This document shows positions 24,830 through 35,852 of a stretch of DNA of 64,000 bases, in pieces; the stretch's first letter is position 1; every line of letters begins with the position of its first letter. The notes below the pieces were generated by a model. It searched no databases and had not been told where the DNA came from. It saw only the letters and a program-made list of their open reading frames with translations. The stretch is from Branchiostoma lanceolatum (Eukaryota; Chordata; Leptocardii; Amphioxiformes; Branchiostomatidae), in assembly GCF_035083965.1 (NCBI RefSeq), contig NC_089739.1, positions 6,808,001 through 6,872,000 of the forward strand, in the 5' to 3' direction. The translations under genes were made by a program, and so were the position numbers.

Positions 24830-25195
24830 AGCTCTGGCTTGCAAAGCTTTCTAAAACAAGAAATCGAAGATCTCATACCTCTGTGAAATGTTTCTAGCTT
24901 TTGTGAATTTCTTGTTTCATTCATCATTGTGTATTTCTCTCTGATTCATCAGGCAATAGACATCCTTATAGCAGGGAATTAAAGACATCAAATGAGAAAC
25001 CTATTCTGGGACCTTTCTGGGACCTTTGATCTAACTTCCTGTCACTGTCCCTGACGTGCCTACTACCTAGCATGTGGAAACCAGCCAATCTACTACATTA
25101 AAAACCTACGGACACACAAACAAACGTACAAACAAATAGACACACCAAAAACAAAACCTCCGTACACAGAGGTAACGACACTGACTAGTAAAATG
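24830..25195 (+). repeat. Dispersed repeat, sister copy at 29940-30300
   Basis: Both copies share, in order, CGAAGATCTCA..CCT..GTGAAAT, CACTTCCTGTCA / ACTTCCTGTCAC, CTAGCAT.TGGAA and the ACA..CAAACA..AAGACC / CACACCAAAA tract. Spacing is similar (about 340 bp). Non-coding. Confidence 0.55.
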
Positions 25196-25256
25196 AAAAC
25201 TTAGTGGTTAGCTATGGACTGCAAAGCTGTCTAAAATCACACCTATTGCAAACTCT

Positions 25257-28082
25257 CTACACCAAAGTCTCCATTTCAACGACTTCGTGTGGAAGCAGCG
25301 CACGTCTCAGCTGCAGCAATCTCTTCTCTATTCCTTCTGGAGTCGGCCTTGTAGCTGGAACGTCGCGCCAACACGCCCTCATCAGTAGGTACAGGTCCTC
25401 TGGACATCCCGGCGGCTTCTTCATCCGTATTCCTTGTCTCAGAATTCCTACCATCTGAAGAAAGCTCAGCTGAGTCCTGCCATCGTAGCACGGATCTTTC
25501 CCCAGCGTGGCGATCTCCCACAGCAGCACGCCGAAGGACCAGACGTCACTCTCACAGGTGTACTCGCCAATCTCGATGGACTCCAGCGCCATCCACTTCA
25601 GCGGAAGGAGTTCGTCAACGCCTGGACGGTTGCATCGGACATACTGAGTAGTGGCATAGACGTCTCTGGCCAGTCCAAAGTCAGCCAACTTGGCCACGTC
25701 ATCGGCAGTGATGAGGACGTTACGAGCGGCCACGTCACGATGGGCGATTTTCAAACGTTCCAGCTCTTGTATAGCTCGTGCAATGTGGACTGCGTATCCA
25801 AGAAGGTTTCCAAGTAGGTCTTCCTCATTGATGTTCCCTATCCGGCGTAGGAAACCCAAGAGATCGCCTTTGGGGGCATATTCTAGAAGAATGTACTTCT
25901 CCGCAGACTTGGTGATGAGCCCTACAAGTCGGATGATGTTGGATTTGTGACAATTGTCATCTCGTTGTTGGTGCACAGCTACCAGTATGGCTGCCTCTCT
26001 GTAGAAGTCTCGGTAGGACTGTGAGTCCTCGACGCGAACCGTCTTGGCGGCAACGGTGAGCTTTCCCTTGGGTGTGCGCATCTGTGCCTTTCTGACTTGC
26101 CCAAACATCCCTTCTCCTATCAGGGGACCAAGAGTAAGATGGCGGATCTTCTTCTCCCAACGTCCCAGCCAGCCCGGCTGTAGACTCTGTGCTAGATCCT
26201 GCTCCATTTTCCTCAGCTCGAAAAGTATCATGTCCTCTTCCCTTCTGTCGGGAGCGGAGCAAGCCAGGATGCCCGTTTTGTAGAGTACGGTAACCACTAT
26301 GGCAACAAGGATGGCTAAGGCGCCCAGTGCGACCAAGACTTCGAGCAACGGCTCATCTCTGCTTGTCTGCAATTGGTCACAGTTCCGCCCCGTCCAAGGT
26401 GTCACGCATGCGCAGCTGCCATCCACGTTATTACATGTAGCGTTGTTCTTGCATTCACAAACATGCAGACAGTCCAACCCGAATCGACCGCTTGGACATG
26501 GTGTGCTACAATCCTTTCCGAACCATCCGTCACTGCAGTCACACCGGCCGTCGCTAGGGCTACAGCTCGCACCGTTTTGACAGCTACAGTTCCTTGCACA
26601 GTGTTGACCGTACGTGCCATGGGGACATTTTGTCTGACACTTTGTTCCTGTCAATCCCGGCGGACAAACACAACCAGCCCAGCGGTCACAGCTGGCACCT
26701 TCTGGGCAATCACACACTTCATCGCACCGGGCACCTTTTCTGTATGGAGCACAGTTGGTAACTTTGAGCACAAACGTGGTGTTGAGTGTGTTTCCTTGGG
26801 TGTCTCGGACCTGACAGGTGTAAGGTCCGTTGTTGGCTGGTTGTATGTTCGGTATCACAAAGTCAATCTCATTTACACCAAAGCTAACTTCCTCTGTTGT
26901 GCTTGAAAACGACATGTATTCAACGTCAACATGGTATGCTTTGCACCGAAATGTGACATTTGCGGAAATGTAGATATCGCGAGGGTCGCTAGGTGTCGTC
27001 GTGATCGAGACGTCCTGTTTGGGGATGTCACAGGCCACACCTTACCAGCCGGGCGGACATTTGCAGGCACCGTTAAACCCGTGGCAACGGGCGCCGTTCT
27101 TACAGATACAGTCTCTTTGACAACGTAAACCGTATTTGCCAACTGGGCAGCCCACCGGTGTTATTCCTATATCCAGATATTCAATATTCACTAACGCTCT
27201 GATGTCATTGCTTTTAAATGAAAAATCTATGTCTGATGGAACGTCGCAAGAATAGGATACTGTCTTTGTTGTAGGAAATGGCCAGGACCATATCAGGAGG
27301 AAGTTGAGATCTCTGTTATTAACGACAGATTCAGGAACGTACTTTTTCAGGGTGGCACGTCTTGGTTCGTCTTTTTCTATGTTTAACTTTAGATTGTAGA
27401 GGTCTATAACAATACCGGGTAGTTTGGAATCAGAAGTGCACTTCAACTGATGTATATTCTTATCCCACAGCTGTTGCAGTGTGTTCAAATAATCAATGTA
27501 CGTGTCATACGATACGATATGAACGTTACAATCGCCGTTGTCTGTCTGAATCTGCCAGTCGAAAGGGGGTTTGATTTTCCAGAGATCAGAGGTGTTATGA
27601 TATACCTTGTTACCTGACAAGATGTCGCCACTTTCTGTCACTACCTCTCCACTAAACTGTAGTTGAAATAGCAAATCTTCTGTTTTCCTGTTACTGTAAG
27701 GACGGACTGGAGTTTGACACGTTTCGTTGTACACGGGAGGATAGCCATTAATGTCAGTCAACTCTACCTGGACACTCGTGTTGCGATGTCCACTGCGGAT
27801 GTTGAGCAAATATACCGGCTGTACTGACCAGTCCAGAGGGTTGGCGACCACCACAGTGCAGTTCTTCGTCACGGTAAAGCGGTTGTACGGATCTCCCTCC
27901 ATTTTGTTACACGGAAGTTCCGCTTTTTCTCCAGCCTGGATCCATGTTAGGCTGAAAATGGTCTCTCCAACTGCCACGTTTTCTGGTACGGAAACGCTGA
28001 AGGCTGGACTTGTAGTTGAGGTGCCAATGCAAACTTGCAAGCAACTTGTTACAACAAGTAATGCCTGGAAAATAGTCGCCAT
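25257..28082 (-). CDS. Intronless receptor tyrosine kinase with one in-frame stop
   Basis: One frame of 942 codons runs from ATG 28082 (context AAACATGG) to the stop at 25257, with a single TAA at 27042-27044 (codon 347). Segments in order: signal peptide (1-20); cadherin-like repeat (VSVPENV... to TDINGYPPVY, the last in place of DxNDNxPxF); an unassigned region; EGF at about 318-352, where the stop sits; an Ig-like domain (369-443); EGF repeats (444-568); TM (580-601); and a tyrosine kinase (649-923) with GEGMFGQV, K680, HRDVAARN and DFG, all catalytic residues present. The APE motif reads ALE. The extracellular order recalls TIE/MEGF-type receptors but the cadherin-like start does not, so no orthologue is named. 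As written the gene makes a secreted 346-residue fragment. Confidence 0.85.
27042..27044 (-). other. In-frame TAA inside the kinase gene, in donor-like context
   Basis: The EGF stretch CKCPPGW is followed by TAA, then GVACD. In EGF repeats the pattern is G-W-x-G-x-x-C, so the stop occupies the variable x position; a single C-to-T change from CAA would create it. The frame continues open for 594 more codons. The stop also lies within CTG|GTAAGG, a good splice-donor match. Whether it is an error, a polymorphism, a null allele or part of an unrecognised intron cannot be decided here. Confidence 0.9.
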
Positions 28083-28089
28083 GTTTACT

Positions 28090-29330
28090 GCAGCGTCGTT
28101 CGTACCTCTGTACCAACGCAAAGTTTGGCTGCTAGAAGATCTGAGTAGCTTCCTTAAACGTCAGTGTTCTTATACACATGGAAAGCGGAACTACTATTTA
28201 AGTCGAGAGAATGACTAATATATGTATATATGTACTTCAGACAACTCTTACAATACAGTTCCTTATAATTCTGTCAGTACAGTTCCTTATAACTTTTACA
28301 ACACAGTTCCCTATATCCCTTTCACGAAGCAGGAAAATTGATCTGCTGAAGAGTCTGGAAGTTCTACATGACATTTTCGGCAGTAATACGCTCGGTGTTC
28401 TCTTGGTCATTGCGCTATTTTGGGAGATCAGCCTATGTTCACAGGTCCCCGAGCCCCGTCCAATGTGACGGGGTAGATTTTCAGGTGGAAAATACGCTCG
28501 AACCTCTGTTGATTTAAAATTTGGGCTAGTTCTTGTGATCAACAAATATGTTTGAAGCTTGTTGACTGTGTGACAGGGGCTTTAGGAGTTCCTCCATGAA
28601 CTACAAAGAACGACGTCGCAGTTCTGAAGTAATGTTTGCCTGACTCTCAAGTTGTTTGCTAAACGTAATTAATAACTTCTGCTCTACAGTAAAAAGGCAC
28701 TAAATACTTTTTGCTGTGTCACATATATTATGAGTGGACAGTTCAACAGACCTGACAGCATTTTGGAAAGGGAACTTGGATCTATTGATAAACAGACAGA
28801 CAAAAAAGCATCGTTGCATTTGTTCAACGTCTTCTCGTTTCAGAAAATACCATTGAAATTTTGGCATGTTAGCAATTCATAACGTGACAATTTACACGTC
28901 CACTTCTGCTGGTGAAATGAGAAGGAAACGCGTCATTAATGGCCAATGATGTTGTTTTGTTTGAGAAATTTCTTAGATACTGCCATTCTTGATTTTGGAT
29001 GGTTGCATGATTGGAAACAAAGTAGAGCAAACGTTAAAGATTCACACCCCTTTTCGAGCTTTTCGCGATTTCCCCATTCCCGAAAAGACGGAAAAATTTG
29101 GCAATTTGACGGTTGTTTTAGCCTTAACAGCTGTTCATCTGCTTGAATGTTAAGGGACTGTCAGAAAAGATCAGCAGTCACTCAGAAAGTGTTAAGTGTT
29201 CGACACATACACATGTATAGACATGTATTTAGGTATTATCACACTATTGATTTAATCGAAATAGCAACATGATCAGCGATAAGCCGATAACAAAGACGCA
29301 AAACATTGAAAGAATGCATTCATATGACAT
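28090..29330. other. Kinase upstream region
   Basis: It holds no gene. 28211-28310 has several short AGTTCCTTATA/CAGTTCC repeats. A fragment TGTGACAGGGGCTTTAGG at 28569 matches the end of the MITE at 59750-59987. No convincing TATA box was found for the kinase. Confidence 0.5.
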
Positions 29331-29336
29331 TTTATT
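29331..29336 (-). terminator. NOS: Possible poly(A) signal of NOS
   Basis: TTTATT on the plus strand (AATAAA in gene direction) lies about 430 nt downstream of the proposed stop at 29765-29767. It is a single motif without other support. Confidence 0.35.
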
Positions 29337-29764
29337 GGCGTTAAAGGAAATTTGTCTACATGCATGATACAGTCGACATAATAACTGTGAAACAAATTCC
29401 TTGAATACAAGTAATAACCATTATATTTCAATAAAATGCCCAAATCTAAACAATTCTACATCATTTGACATCGATGTATCTGATCAAAAGAATTTCACTA
29501 CTTTTAAAACAATAAGTTATGTCTTCAAATAGACAGATAGTTCATTGACATGATTATTTAAAGAATGCTTAATAAACTATTGCAAAACCACCAGTCTTAT
29601 CTTATACTTTGAAAGTTTGATGATACTTGTTAATCAACTCGTCGGTACCTATTGAACAAAACATTGTCACCAAATTATGGTTATAAGGATCCATCTATAA
29701 CTATAGGTGTCATCTAGTGCATAGATAGCTGGTCTCCGCTTTGCTGGCCATTTCCGATGGTGTG

Positions 29765-32700
29765 TCATTTTGCATTGCTCTCGGTTGACTGCAACGAAAA
29801 GAGAAATGCTTGATTACTATATGCTATCTTTAACAATGTTGATAACCTGTATTGTTCATTTCTGCCCTACAGGGCTAAGTACAGGTCAGTGGTTGTACGC
29901 ACACAAACACATACATACAGATACAAATGTAATTTCAAGACACAAAATAATTTTAGTTCGAAGATCTCACGCCTTCGTGAAATACTTAAAGTTTGTCGCA
30001 TGTCTTGTGTAATCGTAGTTCATTAATTATGCATATAATATTTTGATTACTAGTAACATTGCATGTGTTCATTAATCACTTCCTGTCACACCACGATTAC
30101 CTCGACTAGCATATGGAAGATGTGTAACCACGAAAACACAGACAAACAGGAAGACCAAAAATTCCTTCCCGCGAAACAGTACTCTTCCATGGACTGTCTG
30201 TCATGTCTGATAAACTGCTAGTTCTACCAACCCTGAGCAATTCTTTCTGAACAAAAACATCCAGACACACTGAAACAAAATCTTCACCCAAGGAGGCAGT
30301 AAAGTGGGCTTCATATTCTGCCGTATTTAAACTTCAAATCTGGTACATGTACATGTACATACCTCGACGCTTCGAGCTGCCTCTCGAACCTCCTTTGTGT
30401 TTAGAGTCACCCCAAAGATGTCCTCGTGATAGCGATTGCAGTCCTGGGAGTAAACAACATCAAAGGCACATGTAAGTTCCCTGCATCCCCAACTACATTA
30501 GATATTATGTATGTCATAATCTCTTTGCTCTTGAAATACAAGTTGCCTGTTCAATATGAAGCCTACAGACCAATTGAAATGGCTGGAGGCTAAAAAAACG
30601 TGGACCCATTTCAGCCCCTCAATCTTGACAAATTTGAAGATATTCGTGCAATTCTACCTTCAGATTTCTGATGAAGGCTTCACTTTCCGTCGACGTCATC
30701 GCAGACTTTTCTTCCAGTATTTTCTGCACGGTGGTGCATACGTCATCAGCCATGGCTACGTCACCACAGACGTAGATATGTCCGTTATTCTTCAGGAGTT
30801 CTTTGACTCTCTCCGAGAGTTGGTTGTACAAGACGTGCTGGACGTACGTCTGGAAGAGAAGTTGCAAAAGAACATAATAATGTTATATCAGTGAGTTCCC
30901 GCAAATTACAAGCGACACTGATCTCATATTTGTCTCGCGAGATCTTATCGACGCGTGAGTAAGACGGGACGAGATTTAGAAATCATCTTTATAATCTTTA
31001 TAACCTTGGAAATTTTCGAACCAAAAGAGAATACAATCTTAGTCATGCTTGGGACCGCATCTTTCCCAGTGTAGCGCCCCCTAGCTGCAGTTGTATGAAG
31101 TACCAGCCATTATTACCCGAGAAGAGACTTCAGGTAATCCTTTTGATTTCTGAATTGAAGAGAATATAATTCTGGATATCATGCAATACAGTATACAGAT
31201 GACATTGAGAAGAGGGCTTCATATAAGCATTGTGCCTATTGTCCTATCCACAAAAAAATATATGTTCATGTGATTTAAAAGAAAGAAAAAAATACATTTT
31301 GTGTACCTTTGGTGTGTCCGATTCTCTGGAGTAGGCTGTATAAATGTCCGTCAGTGCTCCGTCTGTCTTGGCCTGGGCCGTCTCGTCCTTATAGATGTGG
31401 TCTACCTGGGACTGTCTACATCCGAACACGAGCGTCATGTCACCATGGTTACCTCCTTGGCCGTTGCCTAGCGACACATGTTTGTGTTATTTTCATGTTT
31501 GTACACAATTAAAATGTCTTACAAATAGAATGACGAGACTCTTGAGTAATTGTGTGCCAAACATTCGGCTGCACATAATCGCGTTGTACGTATAATCATT
31601 GCGAAGAGCTAATGTTTCACACTAGTTGCTTACTAATAGTTAAAAGTCGTTAGCGCCAGCCGACACCAAATTTTGAAAAAGCAATGTCGGTAAATTCACA
31701 TATTGCTTGGATGCGATCAGAGGTGTGAACTACTCCCAACCCAGCGCCGACCTTGGTTGGGGAGTGGTCGGGAGCAAGGTCGTGTGATCCGGAAAGTTCC
31801 AGAATATGTGACAGGGGCTTTAAGGAAGTCAACTGCTATGTTAAAGTTTCAAAACAGCTCACGACAGAAAGGACGAAACCTAATCTCGATCATGAGTGCA
31901 AAACGATGCACTTACCGGACTTGATTTCCATCTGCCGTTGCTGCCAGAAGCTGCGTAGCGGGGCGATGCCCGTACCGGGACCGACCATCAGCACGGGCAT
32001 GGAGGGGTCGGCAGGGAGGTGGAAATTCTTCGCCCTGGAACACATAAAGATGAGTTGAGGTATAAACGCTGCATTTTTTAAAACAGGGAAATTTTGTCTT
32101 TTACGTAGTGGTTTTGAAGAAAGCAAGATTTGGGAGTTTGCTGATTACCAAAAATAATCTGTAAACGTCATAACATATTTTCTATATATATATATATATA
32201 TAGAAAAGGAACTTACGCTCTGACGAAGCAGGGGACCGTTTCACCCTCCTCAATCCTGTTGAACCAAGAGGAGCAAACACCGTTGTGTTCCGGGCCCTTT
32301 CCTCCTGAAATGACAAGAAAACGATTTATTTTTGTCAATAATTACCCTTAAGAATGTCTGGGAAAGTATTATGAAGTTTATCTATTACTTAATTCAAGTC
32401 TATTGCATCGACAGTTTGAGTAACGCGTAATTGTCAAGTTGATTAGATGCATCAGTACTTACGAGTAGCTGAGAGAGCAAGAGAATAAGCATACTATAAG
32501 TATACTATGTCAAATGTGGGGCAAATTTGAAGTCAGCGAGCCCTGATTGGCTTGTGCTGAATAAGAATAGCTAGTATTGATATTTACAAGCAATACGTTC
32601 CCAAGGGTGCAAATCTCACCCCATGTAAGCAGAGGTTATACAAGGCATTAGTGTGTGTCGCCGTAGAGCCCTGCCTAGGAAGACGCCGCAGTGAGACTTA

Positions 32701-35700
32701 CCCTGAGAACGGTAGCTAACTACAGCCAGTGTGGCGTGGATCTCTCCCGGGTACATGTGTGGGGAGGAGCTGATGGAGTAGTAGCGTTGCTGCAGTACCG
32801 GCAGCTGACTCAGCAGCAGGGCGGGCGGGACCTGCAGGGACGGGTACTCCTGCAGTACCTCCGGTAGGGTAGGGGCGCGCTCAAACTTCCAGTTCTCGTA
32901 CTTTGTACCACCCTAGGATGAAAGAACCGCCATAGTTTTTTATAAGGTGTATGTATGCAAAGATGCTCATGTATCCTCTTCAAGATCTTTTAAGATACAA
33001 TATTTGTTGATTAATTGAGGTTGTGTGTACATCATCAATCAATCAATCAGTATTGATTTTGGAAGGCTAAGAATAGTTTTTCCGATTATTTCCAATGCCC
33101 ATTGAGTAATTGAATTGATAGTAGTTTGCTATGATAATGATGATGATAATGATAATGATGATGATGATAACAGTAATGACAAAAAGAATGATACGAATGA
33201 TTGTGATGACGACAATTAATGATAGTAATGATGATGACGACGACGACGATGATAACGATGATAATGATGATAAATACCTTAGCGAGTTCCTCGAGCTCTT
33301 CTCTCTCCGATGAAGCGCTGGTGTGCATGGACAGACTACCCAACAGCTGCGGCGATGGTGGGGTTGTGATGTCCAGGTAACGGGAGAGTGCCGTGCGCAA
33401 AGAACATGGCGGCAAGCGCTCGAAAGGCATCCACGTTTTCGTCACCACTGAAAAATACAGATAACGTTTAGCACTCTCCGACACGGGACAAACAGGATAG
33501 AATTATGTACATTTCTGTGCCAAACTAGACGATAAAAGATCGTGTGAAAAGTTGCTGGCAGCCACAAGTGCTTTCAATGGTTGCTAGGATAATAGAACGT
33601 TACTATTATTCGAACACGAAGCCTCGTTTTCGTGCGGCTACAATTTTCACAATGGGGAAGGTGAAATTAGCTTAGTGAGGAAACTGTTAAATACCAGCTG
33701 CTGTCAGCTTCTTGTGCAGTGCTTCTATCTCCAGCACATCATCCGGTTTGGTTCCACCCTCGATTCTATCTAAGATCGCCTGAACAAGGTGGTCTTCATT
33801 GGCCGGGAAGACGCCGAGATGATCGCCGGGAGTAAACTCCAACTCTTCGTTGTCCTTCGTGTCCAGTCGAACCAAGATGGTTTGTCGACTGAGGTTCAGA
33901 TACAATTAGACAAGAAATTTAAGTAAATGTCAAAGCAGCATACATTCAAATACCTGATATCACGTGCAAACGAACATATATCGGCAAAGTATAATATATG
34001 TGATGTATGTAAAGAGAGAAACTGCATGTGGCAATTCTTGATTAACAACAACAAGCTCCTACTTTCAAACGTACATAGTTGATTTATGCACAATATATAT
34101 GTAATGATAAACGTTTCAACAAAATACGTCAGCACATCTAAGTACTTATTACTTTCCTGTTTGTAAGAGTCTTACCTTGAGTCCGGTGCCTGCAGTTGGG
34201 TCCGCGAAATGAAGGTACATGGCACAATATTCTTACGATGCACAGTGGACAAACCTGCATTGGAAAGAAACATTCAACTGAGACGGGGGGCGCCATAGAC
34301 TTTCTGCTACTTTTGTTCCTCACAGGATGCTATGGTCTGAAAATGTTCTAAGACACACAAAAATATACAATGACCAGAAATCATGAGGAGGCTCTAAACC
34401 TTAAAGATTTAACTCAGCTCTAAGAACAGGATTTTACAGAGAAAGGTCTAAGATAGTATGACAAACCACGTACCTTGTAGAATGTCAGTCTCCGTCTTAG
34501 TCTTGGCCTGTACAAGTCGGAACTTGTCCGGCGCCCAACTCAGATCGCTGCCCAGCAGATTGGCAGTGGCTTCGTTCATGTCGACACCGTGCCCAACATT
34601 GTAACTCAAACATGCGGACTGTTGAAAACAAAAATGCAGAGGTTTTCACCATGTGTATACATAATATAGATGGAAAAGACATATAGGTGACAGATACTCA
34701 GATATCAAAAAATAAAAATGTATAAATTTACTTTTATTCATTATGCACAGCCATTGGTCAGGAGAAATTGACTGACGTCATCATACCTTATAAGCCCCGC
34801 GTATGATTAGGAAATTCACAGGTTTTCCGTCTGCCAATAGAGATGGAACTTAAACCCATAGCCCTTGAAACTTTAGGTCTCATACGGAGATTTCTGCATC
34901 ACTAATGACATGGCATAGGACCTAAGGCTACGCACGATAGAAAGGAAACTTTTCAAGAATAGTTCTGCGTCTTACCTTGAAGGCACTCTCTGCCCATGCG
35001 CGGAATGACTCCTCCTGGCCGCACAGTTCGTCCCCTTCGCCCACGGCGTGGACCCGCCGAGACCCCAGCTGTTCCAGGAGCGTATCCACGCTGTGGCCAA
35101 AGGCACAGAAGTGCGGGTAGGCCCGGGATCCAAGGGCGAACACCGCAAACCTGTGGGAAATTGCAATACCAATAGAAATCGTTAGGTGGCGCTCTTTGAC
35201 TATCGTTGGATGTAAAGTACACAAAATTGTCAGACTTTCATAAAAAGGAATGGAGACAGAATGAACATTACTAACCTGACAGAGCTCAGTGGGCTGTCTC
35301 TTGGGCTTGCTTGACCATTCTGATTCTTCAGTTGCATTAAAGCACGAGCGAAGGTCTGTTATTAGAAAAATGATAAGAAAAGTAACGTTAGTATTGAAAA
35401 ACGTGAGTTTTCTCCATGCATCATTTTGATGTGTTGTCAATCACTATTACCTACAGTTAACCTACAATTGTAGCTGTAATCATGTTACCAGTTCAATAAG
35501 TACCATATCTACAATATATTTCAACTACCCCATTCAAACCGATAGCTGTTAATACAATGTACTCCTCTTAGAAACGACATTTGTTTTGGTTTCTGGATGC
35601 ATTTTACATCTATCATAATGTCATTCGGTTATATATTTACTTATTATCTACTTATTAACTATTTCCGCTTCATTCTTTACCTATGCTAATTTCAAATCCA

Positions 35701-35852
35701 TTACAGCCTGGTTGAACAGTAATGATTGAAAGTTACTGGTACTTTACCTCGCCATTGTCGGGAGGATCCCCGTTTCCAAAAGTACTTGTCACTATGACGA
35801 CCAGTTGCTCTTTGTTGAGTTGTGCCATGTCATACTCATCCATGCACACCAC
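29765..35852 (-). CDS. NOS: NOS reductase module (exons 13-26)
   Basis: Exons: 35748-35852, 35276-35355, 34976-35150, 34474-34618, 34176-34254, 33695-33888, 33278-33447, 32702-32912, 32217-32304, 31916-32034, 31307-31467, 30658-30849, 30363-30443, 29765-29788. Motifs in order: [13 protein letters not shown] and [14 protein letters not shown] (FMN); [22 protein letters not shown] and [10 protein letters not shown] (FAD); [25 protein letters not shown] and [13 protein letters not shown] (NADPH). Only 26 residues separate NGE from RFAVF, so the autoinhibitory insert of constitutive NOS is nearly absent. The final exon (STESNAK, stop 29765-29767, after CGTTGCAG) rests on one good acceptor. Reading past the 30363 donor would instead add 12 residues and stop. 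Confidence 0.9.

Noticed and set aside
26979-27038. A separate kinase gene starting near 27038
   Set aside because: The apparent start is GTG in mid-EGF. The frame is the same as the upstream one, so this is one gene with a stop codon.
28083-28121. N-terminal extension of the kinase frame by 13 codons
   Set aside because: The extension begins at TTG, not ATG. The ATG at 28082 has a good context and is followed at once by a signal peptide.
33086-33313. Poly-Asp and poly-Ile/His frames
   Set aside because: Translations of a GAT-rich microsatellite next to a NOS exon.
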